From Rhodocyclaceae bacterium (lineage in GTDB: Bacteria > Pseudomonadota > Gammaproteobacteria > Burkholderiales > Rhodocyclaceae), in assembly GCA_006218025.1 (NCBI GenBank), contig VBWA01000008.1:1-64000 (forward strand): 64,000 bases of DNA, read 5' to 3'. The notes under the pieces are model-generated. The model was not told the DNA's origin. It did not search any database and saw only the letters and a program-made list of their open reading frames with translations. Positions within the stretch are counted from its first letter, which is position 1, and the number at the start of each line of letters is the position of its first letter. This document shows, one piece after another, positions 56,534-64,000 of this stretch. Position numbers and translations under genes: made by a program.

Positions 56534-58162
56534 ATGAGCTATCAGGTCCTTGCCCGCAAGTGGCGCCCCAAGTCCTTTGCTACCTTGGTCGGCCAGGAGC
56601 ATGTCGTGCGGGCGCTGACCCATGCGCTGGACCAGAACCGGCTGCACCACGCCTATCTGTTCACCGGCACCCGCGGGGTGGGCAAGACGACGCTGGCGCG
56701 CATCATGGCCAAGGCCCTCAACTGCGAAGCCGGCGTCAGTTCCACCCCCTGCGGCGTCTGTTCGGCCTGCACAGCGATCGACAGCGGACGCTTCGTCGAT
56801 TACATCGAGCTCGACGCGGCCTCGAATCGCGGCGTCGATGACATGACCCAGTTGCTCGAACGCGCCACCTATGCGCCGACCATCGGCCGCTACAAGGTGT
56901 ATGTGATCGACGAAGTCCACCAGCTCTCCGGCCACGCCTTCAATGCGATGCTGAAGACGCTGGAAGAGCCGCCGGAACACGTCAAGTTCATCCTCGCCAC
57001 CACCGACCCGCAAAAGATTCCCGTCACGGTGCTGTCGCGCTGCCTGCAGTTCAACCTGAAGCAGATGCCGTTGACGCATATCGTCGATCATCTGTCGCGA
57101 GTGCTGGAGGCCGAGGGCGTGGCCTTCGAGCCGGCCGCCCTGCGTCATCTGGCCAAGGGAGCCGCCGGCAGCATGCGCGATGCCCTGTCGCTGCTCGATC
57201 AGGCCATCGCCCACGGCGCCGGCAAAGTCGAAGACGAGGGTGTGCGCGCCATGCTGGGCACGGTGGGCGACGAACACCTGTTTGCGCTGCTCGACGGTCT
57301 GGTGGCGCAGGACGTACAGGCCATGCTCGAGGTGGCCAAGCTGATGGATGCGCGCAGCCTGTCGTTCGACGGCGGCCTGCAGGAACTGGCCACCCTGTTC
57401 CATCGCATCGCGCTGATCCAGTTCGCTCCCGAAGCGCTGCTCGACGAGACCGAGCGCAACCGCCTGGAACACTATGCGCAGGCGCTGGACGCCGAGTATC
57501 TGCAACTCGCCTACCAGATCGCCATTCACGGACGCGACGAGTTGTCGCTGGCGCCGGACGACTATTCCGGCTTCGTTATGACGCTGCTGCGCCTGCACGC
57601 CTTTCGGCCGGAGCGCGCCGGCATGGCCAAGTCGGCGACGAATGCGACGGCGAAACCGAGAGCGGCAGCTGCGCCAGTGCGCGCGGCGGCACCTGCCGCG
57701 AACCGGCCCCCAATCGCCGTCCCACCAGCGCCGACTCTTGCCGCAGCACCTGCGCCTGCGCCCGCGGCGCCTGCAGCTGCTCCGGTTGATGAGGACTGGC
57801 ATGCGCTCGTGGCGCGCCTGCCTCTGACCGGCATGGCCAAGCAACTGGCCCAGCACTGCGAGTTGTCGGAACGCACCGAGTCGGCCATCAACTTGCGCCT
57901 GTCGCCGGTGCATAAGCATTTGCTCGGCAAGCCCCAGCAGGACAAGCTGCAAAGCGAACTGCAGGTCTTTTACGGCCGCCCGTTGCGGCTGGAGATCGAT
58001 GTGGCGGAAGTGGCAAGCGAAACTCCGGCCGAGCGCAGCCGCAATCAGCAGCGCGAACGCCAGGAACGCGCCATTGCCTCGATTGAACAGGATCCCTTCG
58101 TGCGTGACGTGGTGGACCTGTTCGACGCGAGCATCGACGAATCAACGATCAAACCCGTTTAA
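56534..58162 (+). CDS. dnaX: DNA polymerase III subunit tau/gamma
   Basis: Clamp-loader ATPase. Motifs: [22 protein letters not shown] (Walker A), zinc-binding cysteines CEAG...CGVCSAC, and [20 protein letters not shown] (Walker B). 542 residues with an Ala/Pro-rich linker and a tau C-terminus. No A-rich slippery site was seen for gamma production. The linker contains a match to the 24-bp dispersed repeat at 57714-57739. Confidence 0.95.
   Translation: MSYQVLARKWRPKSFATLVGQEHVVRALTHALDQNRLHHAYLFTGTRGVGKTTLARIMAKALNCEAGVSSTPCGVCSACTAIDSGRFVDYIELDAASNRGVDDMTQLLERATYAPTIGRYKVYVIDEVHQLSGHAFNAMLKTLEEPPEHVKFILATTDPQKIPVTVLSRCLQFNLKQMPLTHIVDHLSRVLEAEGVAFEPAALRHLAKGAAGSMRDALSLLDQAIAHGAGKVEDEGVRAMLGTVGDEHLFALLDGLVAQDVQAMLEVAKLMDARSLSFDGGLQELATLFHRIALIQFAPEALLDETERNRLEHYAQALDAEYLQLAYQIAIHGRDELSLAPDDYSGFVMTLLRLHAFRPERAGMAKSATNATAKPRAAAAPVRAAAPAANRPPIAVPPAPTLAAAPAPAPAAPAAAPVDEDWHALVARLPLTGMAKQLAQHCELSERTESAINLRLSPVHKHLLGKPQQDKLQSELQVFYGRPLRLEIDVAEVASETPAERSRNQQRERQERAIASIEQDPFVRDVVDLFDASIDESTIKPV
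57714..57739 (-). repeat. 24-bp dispersed repeat, copy 10 (in dnaX linker)
   Basis: CGCCGTCCCACCAGCGCCGA followed by CTCTT, in the variable linker of DnaX, two to three bases from consensus. Confidence 0.6.
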
Positions 58163-58176
58163 GGAGTGCTGGAAAA

Positions 58177-58500
58177 ATGATGAAGGGTGGCATAGCCGGA
58201 CTGATGAAGCAGGCGCAGCAGATGCAGGCCAACATGGAGAAGGCCCAGGAACAGCTGGCGCAGCTCGAAGTGGAGGGCCAGTCGGGCGCCGGCGCGGTCA
58301 AAGTGGTGATGACCTGCAAGCATGACGTCAAGCGCGTCACCATCGATCCGTCGGTGATGGACGACAAGGAAATGCTGGAGGACCTGATCGCCGCCGCAAT
58401 GAACGATGCCAACCGGCGCGTGGAAGCGACCACTGCCGAAAAGATGGGCGGCTTCGCCGCGGGGCTGAACCTTCCGCCCGGAATGAAACTGCCGTTCTGA
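58177..58500 (+). CDS. ebfC: YbaB/EbfC nucleoid-associated protein
   Basis: 107 residues, DNA-binding protein usually found between dnaX and recR. The family pattern [40 protein letters not shown] is complete. Shine-Dalgarno AAGGAG 58162-58167. Start at 58177 or 58180. Confidence 0.95.
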   Translation: MMKGGIAGLMKQAQQMQANMEKAQEQLAQLEVEGQSGAGAVKVVMTCKHDVKRVTIDPSVMDDKEMLEDLIAAAMNDANRRVEATTAEKMGGFAAGLNLPPGMKLPF

Positions 58501-58600
58501 GTCCTTCCGCCGGGCCGCCCCAAGGAGGGACAGTGTTGAACTTCGAGCGTAGCGAGCACGCAAGCTCCCCCTCTCTTGGGAGGGGGTTGGGGGGAGGTCG
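58501..58600 (+). repeat. ~100-bp GC-rich repeat (ebfC/recR copy)
   Basis: GGGCCGCCCCAAGG (58513-58526), CGAGCGTAGCGAGC inverted repeat, then CCCCCTCTCTTGGGAGGGGG and GGGGGGAGG. Same order as the padB/padC copy. Confidence 0.8.
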
Positions 58601-58607
58601 TCAGTGA
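58533..58607 (+). CDS. Repeat-derived 24-residue leader ORF upstream of recR
   Basis: Starts at GTG 58533 with a near-perfect Shine-Dalgarno (AAGGAGG, 58522-58528 region) and stops at a TGA overlapping the recR GTG (GTGA). The reading frame crosses the repeat's hairpin with no stop. recR itself has a weak start (GTG), so reinitiation from this frame may drive its translation. Confidence 0.4.
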   Translation: MLNFERSEHASSPSLGRGLGGGRQ

Positions 58608-59203
58608 CGCCGTCGTCGAGTCTCGATGAGCTTATCGAGGCATTGCGTTGCCTTCCCGGCGTCGGCCCGAAGTCGGCGCAGCGCATGGCCTATCACCTGC
58701 TGCAGCGGGACCGGCGCGGTGCCGATCGTCTGGCGCGCGGGCTCGATGCCGCGTTGAAGCTGCTGCATCACTGCGCACGCTGCAACAACTTTACCGAAGC
58801 GGAGATTTGCGAACGCTGCCTCTCGTCGCGTCGCGATGCGTCGCAGCTGTGCATCGTCGAAATGCCTATCGATGCAATCAGCATGGAGCAGACGCATGCC
58901 TACAACGGCCTCTATTACGTGCTGATGGGCCGGCTGAGCCCGCTCGACGGCATAGGGCCGAAGGAACTGGCCTTCGAGCGCCTGTTTGCGCGCGCTACGG
59001 ACGGCGTGGTCAAGGAAGTGATTCTCGCCACCAATTTCACCAACGAGGGCGAGGCGACCGCCCATTACCTCTCCGAGTTGCTGCATGAGCGCGGCCTCAA
59101 GGTCAGCCGCATCGCGCGCGGCCTGCCGGTGGGCGGCGAACTGGAATTTTCGGACGCCGCGACGGTGGCACAGGCGCTGCGCGAGCGGCGCGACTTCGTT
59201 TGA
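58604..59203 (+). CDS. recR: Recombination protein RecR
   Basis: 199 residues, RecFOR pathway. Helix-hairpin-helix [16 protein letters not shown], zinc finger [16 protein letters not shown] and Toprim [13 protein letters not shown] are present. GTG start. Confidence 0.95.
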   Translation: MTPSSSLDELIEALRCLPGVGPKSAQRMAYHLLQRDRRGADRLARGLDAALKLLHHCARCNNFTEAEICERCLSSRRDASQLCIVEMPIDAISMEQTHAYNGLYYVLMGRLSPLDGIGPKELAFERLFARATDGVVKEVILATNFTNEGEATAHYLSELLHERGLKVSRIARGLPVGGELEFSDAATVAQALRERRDFV

Positions 59204-59250
59204 TAGCTTGTGAATAAATTTACTGCGCGTGCCGGATCGGGGCTTGGGCG

Positions 59251-60546
59251 GTGCTCGCTATCCTCATGTACAAGAGCGTACATTCCGGTAGCTGCGCTCC
59301 GGCCGCGCCCCGCTGCGGCCCGCTCGCTACGATTTTGAACTCTTCCGCCCAGCCGCTCGCTGGCGTCAAGGTCGTCGAATTCGGCACGCTGATTGCCGGG
59401 CCGTTCTGTTCGCGCATCCTCGGCGAGTTTGGAGCGGAGGTGATCAAGATCGAGGCCCCGGGCGAGGGCGATCCCTTGCGCAAGTGGCGCAAGCTGTACC
59501 CGACCGCGGACGGCGAAACATCCCTTTGGTGGTTCGTGCAATCGCGCAACAAGCAGTCGGTGACGCTCAATCTGAAGCATCCCAAAGGTATCGAGATTGC
59601 GCGCAAGCTGGTGCAGGAAGCCGATATCGTGGTCGAGAATTTTCGTCCCGGCGTCATGGAAAAGCTGGGGCTGGGGTGGGATGCGCTCGCTGCGATCAAT
59701 CCGGGCCTGGTCATGGTGCGCCTTTCCGGCTTCGGCCAGACCGGGCCGATGGCCGCGCAACCAGGCTTCGGCGCGATAGGCGAATCCATGGGCGGCCTGC
59801 GCTACGTCACGGGCTTCGCCGATCGTCCACCGGTGAAGACCGGAATTTCCATCGGCGACTCGATCGCGGCGTTGTGGGGTGCGCTGGGCGCCCTGATGGC
59901 CTTGCGCCATCGCGAAGTCAGTGGCGGAAATGGGCAGGTGGTCGATGTCGCCTTGTATGAAGCGGTATTCGCCATGATGGAAAGCCTGGTGCCGGAGTTC
60001 GACGTCTTCGGCTTCATCCGCGAACGCACCGGCAATGTGATGCCGGGCATCACGCCGTCGAACACGCATACGACGAAAGACGGCAAACACCTCATCATCG
60101 GTGCCAACGGCGATGCGATCTTCAGGCGCCTGATGCTGGCCATCGGTCGCGTCGATCTGGCGGATGATCCGCAACTCGGCACCAATGCCGGGCGCGATGC
60201 GCGGGCAGACGAAATTTACGGCGTAATCGACGCCTGGGTGGCCGCCAATGATGCGGAAGCCGTTTTGCGCACCGCCGCGGAAGCCCAGGTGCCCGCGAGC
60301 CGTATTTATTCGGCGGCAGACATGTTTGCCGACCCCCAGTTCCTTGCCCGGCAGATGATCGAGACTGCGCAACTCCCTGATGGGAAAGAGTTTAGTGTTC
60401 CGGGCATCGTGCCAAAGCTGTCGCTCACGCCGGGGGAGACCCGTTGGGTGGGGCCGGCATTGGGCGAACATACGGAAAAGATCCTCGCTCGCCTCGGTTA
60501 CCCCCCCGAGGAGATAGTTGGTTTTCGGAGTGACGGAGTTATCTAG
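59251..60546 (+). CDS. Class III CoA-transferase (CaiB/BaiF family)
   Basis: 431 residues; moves CoA between acyl groups. Motifs: PLAGVKVVEFGTLIAGPFCSRILGEFGAEVIKIE, ENFRPGVMEKLGLG and the catalytic aspartate in TGISIGDSIAALWGA. The family start is expected near 59340, so the first ~30 residues are a variable or repeat-derived extension; a TTG at 59335 is a possible alternative start. Substrate cannot be inferred. Confidence 0.88.
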   Translation: MLAILMYKSVHSGSCAPAAPRCGPLATILNSSAQPLAGVKVVEFGTLIAGPFCSRILGEFGAEVIKIEAPGEGDPLRKWRKLYPTADGETSLWWFVQSRNKQSVTLNLKHPKGIEIARKLVQEADIVVENFRPGVMEKLGLGWDALAAINPGLVMVRLSGFGQTGPMAAQPGFGAIGESMGGLRYVTGFADRPPVKTGISIGDSIAALWGALGALMALRHREVSGGNGQVVDVALYEAVFAMMESLVPEFDVFGFIRERTGNVMPGITPSNTHTTKDGKHLIIGANGDAIFRRLMLAIGRVDLADDPQLGTNAGRDARADEIYGVIDAWVAANDAEAVLRTAAEAQVPASRIYSAADMFADPQFLARQMIETAQLPDGKEFSVPGIVPKLSLTPGETRWVGPALGEHTEKILARLGYPPEEIVGFRSDGVI

Positions 60547-60609
60547 ATGATTAATATAGGTTTATTTCGTTGCAACAGTCAGCACCGATAAGTCGGCTCA
60601 GTTCAGGGC

Positions 60610-60638
60610 TTTAATCGCCGCGCGAGATTCGCTACAAT
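60610..60638 (+). promoter_or_regulatory. Candidate promoter of the petABC operon
   Basis: TACAAT (60633-60638) with a weak TTTAAT at 60610-60615, 17-bp spacer. About 125 bp before petA. Confidence 0.35.
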
Positions 60639-60762
60639 TGCGGTCTTTTAGTTACGGCCGCTGCGCTTAACGTCGATAGAACCGACGTTAGCCTTCACTG
60701 AAACTCCGTTTTATTGAAACTCCGTTTTCGAATTCGCATTTGAGCATTCAGGGACTATCACC

Positions 60763-61356
60763 ATGAGTTGTGACGACAAAGTCGATTGCGGTCGACGGCG
60801 TCTGCTGGTTGCCACGGCAGCCGCGGGCGGGGTGGCCGGGGTCGCGGTGGCTGTGCCCTTCGTGGCCAGCATGCTGCCTTCCGAGCGCGCGAAGGCGGCC
60901 GGTGCGCCGGTGGAAGTGGACATCAGCAAGCTCGCTCCCGGTCAGATGATGACTGTCGAGTGGCGCGGCAAGCCGGTCTGGATCATCAACCGCACCAAGG
61001 AACAACTCGAGTCCCTGGCAAAGGTCGCCGACAAGCTGGCTGATCCCAAGTCCGACAAGAACATGCAGCCCGATTACGCGAAAAACGAGACTCGTTCGAT
61101 CAAGCCGGAGATCCTGGTGGCGGTCGGCATCTGTACCCACCTCGGCTGTTCGCCTACCGAAAAGTTCAAGACCGGTGCCGAGTCCGGCATCGAGGCCGAT
61201 TGGCAAGGGGGTTTCTTCTGTCCCTGCCATGGTTCCACCTTCGACCTGGCCGGTCGCGTCTACAAGAGCAAGCCGGCGCCGGACAACCTCGAAATTCCGC
61301 CGCACATGTATCTTGGCGATGCCAAGCTGATCATTGGCGAAGACAAGAAGGCCTGA
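60763..61356 (+). CDS. petA: Ubiquinol-cytochrome c reductase Rieske iron-sulfur subunit
   Basis: 197 residues with a Tat-type signal anchor (GRRRLLVATAAAGG). The [2Fe-2S] ligands are in CTHLGC and CPCHGS. First gene of the bc1 operon. Confidence 0.97.
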   Translation: MSCDDKVDCGRRRLLVATAAAGGVAGVAVAVPFVASMLPSERAKAAGAPVEVDISKLAPGQMMTVEWRGKPVWIINRTKEQLESLAKVADKLADPKSDKNMQPDYAKNETRSIKPEILVAVGICTHLGCSPTEKFKTGAESGIEADWQGGFFCPCHGSTFDLAGRVYKSKPAPDNLEIPPHMYLGDAKLIIGEDKKA

Positions 61357-61360
61357 TGCG

Positions 61361-62638
61361 ATGAGCAAAGTTAACGCGATATTGCAGGGGACGCTGAACT
61401 GGGTTGATGAGCGCTTTCCTCTCACTACCCTCTGGAAAGAGCACCTCGCCGAATACTACGCGCCGAAGAACTTCAACTTCTGGTACTTCTTCGGTTCGTT
61501 GGCGATGCTGGTGCTGGTGATCCAGATCGTTACCGGCATCCTGCTGACCATGCACTTCAAGCCCGACGCCTCGCTGAATGCTTCCGGCGTGCCGGTGGCG
61601 TTTGCCAGCGTCGAGTACATCATGCGTGATGTGCCCTGGGGCTGGCTGATCCGCTACATGCACTCGACCGGGGCCTCGGCCTTCTTCCTCGTCGTCTATC
61701 TGCACATGTTCCGCGGCATGCTCTACGGTTCCTACCGCAAGCCGCGCGAACTGATCTGGATCTTCGGCATGATCATCTTCCTCGCGTTGATGGCCGAGGC
61801 CTTCTTCGGCTACCTGTTGCCTTGGGGCCAGATGTCGTTCTGGGGTGCGCAGGTGATCGTGAACCTGTTTTCTGCGATTCCCCTGATCGGGCCGGACCTC
61901 TCGCTCTGGTTGCGCGGTGATTACGTTGTCGGTGACGCCACGCTCAACCGCTTCTTCGCCTTCCACGTCGTCGCGGTGCCGATGGTGCTGCTGGGACTGG
62001 TGGCAGCGCATATCATCGCGCTGCACGAAGTCGGCTCCAACAACCCGGACGGCGTCGAGATCAAGAAAAAGAAGGACGCGAATGGCATTCCGCTCGACGG
62101 CATTCCCTTTCATCCCTACTACACGGTCAAGGACATCGTCGGCGTCATCGTCTTCCTGATGGTGTTCTCGATCATCGTCTTCTTCATGCCGGAGTTCGGC
62201 GGCTACTTCCTCGAATACAACAACTTCTTCCCGGCTGACCCGTTGGTGACCCCGCCGCACATCGCGCCGGTATGGTATTTCACGCCCTACTACTCGATCC
62301 TGCGTGCCGTAAACTTTTCAGTGTTCGGTCTCGAAGCCAAGTTCTTGGGCGTCATGGCAATGGGTGCCTCAACCCTGATCATCGCCTTGCTGCCCTGGCT
62401 GGATCGCAGCCCGGTGAAGTCGATTCGTTATCGCGGCCCCCTCTACAAGGGTTTCCTCGCGGCGTTCGTGATTTCCTTCTTCATCCTGGGGTATCTGGGG
62501 ATGCTGGGCCCGACACCGATGCGCACCATCGTGGCGCAGATTTGTTCGGTGATCTACTTTGCCTTCTTCCTCCTGATGCCGATTTACAGCAGCCTCGACA
62601 AGTGCCAGCCGGAGCCGGACAGGGTGACATCGAAATGA
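61361..62638 (+). CDS. petB: Ubiquinol-cytochrome c reductase cytochrome b
   Basis: 425 residues, eight or nine helices. Haem ligands lie in RYMHSTGASAFFLVVYLHMFRGM and FHVVAVPMVLLGLVAAHIIALH. The Qo-site motif is PVWY (betaproteobacterial variant of PEWY). Start MSKVNAIL at 61361. Stop overlaps petC. Confidence 0.97.
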   Translation: MSKVNAILQGTLNWVDERFPLTTLWKEHLAEYYAPKNFNFWYFFGSLAMLVLVIQIVTGILLTMHFKPDASLNASGVPVAFASVEYIMRDVPWGWLIRYMHSTGASAFFLVVYLHMFRGMLYGSYRKPRELIWIFGMIIFLALMAEAFFGYLLPWGQMSFWGAQVIVNLFSAIPLIGPDLSLWLRGDYVVGDATLNRFFAFHVVAVPMVLLGLVAAHIIALHEVGSNNPDGVEIKKKKDANGIPLDGIPFHPYYTVKDIVGVIVFLMVFSIIVFFMPEFGGYFLEYNNFFPADPLVTPPHIAPVWYFTPYYSILRAVNFSVFGLEAKFLGVMAMGASTLIIALLPWLDRSPVKSIRYRGPLYKGFLAAFVISFFILGYLGMLGPTPMRTIVAQICSVIYFAFFLLMPIYSSLDKCQPEPDRVTSK

Positions 62639-63345
62639 AGAAATTCCTTACCGCAATCCTGTTCGCGCCGGTCCTGGCGTTCGCCGCAGGAGCCACGCTG
62701 CATCTGGACAGTGCTCCGGACAAGGCCAACGACATGGCCGCCCTGCAAAACGGCGCCAAGATCTTTGTCAATTACTGCCTGAACTGCCATTCGGCGTCCT
62801 ACATGCGCTACAACCGCCTGAAGGATATCGGCCTCACCGATGCGCAGATCAAGGACAATCTTCTGTTCACCGCCGAAAAGGTCGGCGAGCCGATGAAGAT
62901 TGCCATGCAGCGCGCCGACGCCAAGGTCTGGTTTGGCGTTGCGCCGCCGGATCTCACTATCATCGCGCGGGCGCGAGCTTCGGAATTCGGCAGCGGAGCA
63001 GACTGGCTTTACACCTATTTGCGCACCTTCTATCGCGACGAGCAGCGTCCGACCGGGTGGAACAACGTGGTGTTCGAAAACGTCGGCATGCCGCATGTGC
63101 TCTGGGAACTGCAGGGCGAGCAGGTCATGGGCCCGGACCACAAGCTGAAACTGGTCAAGCCGGGCAAGCTCAAGCCGCAGGAGTTCGATGCGGCGGTAGG
63201 TGATCTGGTTGGCTTTCTCAAGTACATGGGCGAGCCGGTGGCCGAGTTCCGCAAGCAGTTGGGTGTGATTGTGCTGATCTTCCTGGCCGTATTCTTTGTC
63301 TTTGCCTACGCGCTGAAACGCGAGTACTGGAAAGACGTCCATTAA
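62635..63345 (+). CDS. petC: Ubiquinol-cytochrome c reductase cytochrome c1
   Basis: 236 residues with a signal peptide and C-terminal membrane anchor (GVIVLIFLAVFFVFAYALKREYW). Haem site CLNCH near residue 46. ATGA overlap with petB. Confidence 0.96.
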   Translation: MKKFLTAILFAPVLAFAAGATLHLDSAPDKANDMAALQNGAKIFVNYCLNCHSASYMRYNRLKDIGLTDAQIKDNLLFTAEKVGEPMKIAMQRADAKVWFGVAPPDLTIIARARASEFGSGADWLYTYLRTFYRDEQRPTGWNNVVFENVGMPHVLWELQGEQVMGPDHKLKLVKPGKLKPQEFDAAVGDLVGFLKYMGEPVAEFRKQLGVIVLIFLAVFFVFAYALKREYWKDVH

Positions 63346-63381
63346 ACCAATAAGTGAATGCAAATTATGGGGCATCGAGAA

Positions 63382-64000
63382 ATGAACGCACCACCCGTCC
63401 GCAAAGTGGTGCGTGATGCCGACTATTCCTGGGGCACCAGCGCCATGATGAACCTGTACTCGGGCACCACGTGTCCGTTCAGCCATCGCTGCCGCATCGT
63501 CCTGTACGAAAAGCAGATGGACTTTCAGGTGATCGACGTCGATCTCTTCAACAAGCCTGAAGATATCGCCATCATCAATCCGTACAACCGTGTTCCGGTA
63601 CTGGTTGATCGCGATCTGGTGCTCTACGAGTCGAACATCATCAACGAATACATCGACGAGCGCTTCCCGCATCCGCAACTGATGCCGCCCGATCCGCAAA
63701 CGCGGGCCAAGGCGCGCCAGTTGCTGTTTACGATGGAGCACGAGTTGTTCAGCTACATCGACGCCCTCGAAAAGAACCTCAAGTCGGCCGACAAGTCGCG
63801 GATGCACATTCGCGACCGCCTGGTTGAACTGGCCCCGATGTTCAACAAGCAGAAGTTCCTGCTCGGTGACGACTTCTCGATGCTCGACGTGGCGATCGCG
63901 CCGCTGCTGTGGCGCCTCGACCATTACGCCATCGAACTGCCGAAGAGTGCGGCACCGCTGATGAAGTTTGCCGAGCGCATCTTCTCGCGCCAGGGCTTCA
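63382..64000 (+). CDS. sspA: Stringent starvation protein A (partial, runs off the window)
   Basis: Glutathione-S-transferase-like RNA polymerase-associated protein. MMNLYSGTTCPFSHRCRIVLYEKQ... and YESNIINEYIDERFPHPQLMP match SspA. Family start is likely ATG 63445/63448; an in-frame ATG at 63382 would add 21 residues. The frame is open to the last base. It follows petABC as in other betaproteobacteria. Confidence 0.92.
   Translation, partial: MNAPPVRKVVRDADYSWGTSAMMNLYSGTTCPFSHRCRIVLYEKQMDFQVIDVDLFNKPEDIAIINPYNRVPVLVDRDLVLYESNIINEYIDERFPHPQLMPPDPQTRAKARQLLFTMEHELFSYIDALEKNLKSADKSRMHIRDRLVELAPMFNKQKFLLGDDFSMLDVAIAPLLWRLDHYAIELPKSAAPLMKFAERIFSRQGF

Noticed and set aside
56534-58162. Programmed frameshift for the gamma form of DnaX
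   Set aside because: No A-rich slippery heptamer was found in the linker region.

Overview
The window reads as a chromosomal segment of a GC-rich betaproteobacterium, most likely a Rhodocyclales-type anaerobic degrader of aromatic compounds. This rests on two things: the housekeeping neighbourhoods (ffs-dnaX-ebfC-recR, and petABC followed by sspA), and a complete phenylacetate-to-benzoyl-CoA (pad) operon in the gene order known from Aromatoleum and Thauera relatives. The species assignment is inference from gene content. No tRNA, rRNA, CRISPR array, transposase or prophage gene was seen.

Layout. 0-5 kb: housekeeping genes (TatD-family nuclease, tpx, typA, mtnP, def). 5-9 kb: a membrane diguanylate cyclase, then a hot-dog thioesterase and an unusual acyl-CoA synthetase-like protein. 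9-25 kb: a PaaX-like regulator diverges from a long anaerobic operon fdhD-padBCD-padEFGHI-padJ, followed by a TRAP transporter. FdhD matures the molybdenum enzyme PadBCD; PadJ activates phenylacetate; PadBCD oxidises phenylacetyl-CoA; PadEFGHI oxidises phenylglyoxylate to benzoyl-CoA. 25-28 kb: a gene graveyard with remnants of boxB, boxA, a ferredoxin reductase, a fused indolepyruvate:ferredoxin oxidoreductase and an Lrp regulator. 28-32 kb: small exported proteins, a lytic transglycosylase and a bufferin-type RiPP operon (bufA-bufB-bufC-doxX). 32-49 kb: prfC, a ribbon-helix-helix protein, a DJ-1/PfpI protein, a large CHASE-PAS-PAS-GGDEF-EAL protein, recJ, lolCD, comEC, srkA and others. 49-55 kb: a tungsten aldehyde oxidoreductase operon (aorA, aorB, two aorC copies, a MoaD-like gene and a small unknown gene), which would supply phenylacetate from phenylacetaldehyde to the pad pathway. 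55-64 kb: a cytochrome c, SRP RNA, a Spy-like protein, dnaX, ebfC, recR, a class III CoA-transferase, petABC and the start of sspA.

The most unusual signal is not a gene family but a pattern of short repeats. A roughly 24-bp imperfect palindrome (core GTCGGCGCTGGCGACACGG) occurs at least ten times, between genes, inside coding sequence and exactly at the junctions of gene fragments. A second, roughly 100-bp repeat (conserved block GGGCCGCCCCAAGG plus a C-run/G-run hairpin) sits at several operon gene boundaries. At four boundaries (mtnP/def, padB/padC, padF/padG, ebfC/recR) repeat-containing spacers form complete small reading frames whose stop overlaps the next gene's start; three of these also begin at the previous gene's stop. 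At lolD the same repeat is read in frame as an N-terminal extension. This suggests that repeats inserted into tightly coupled operons are kept as translated bridges.
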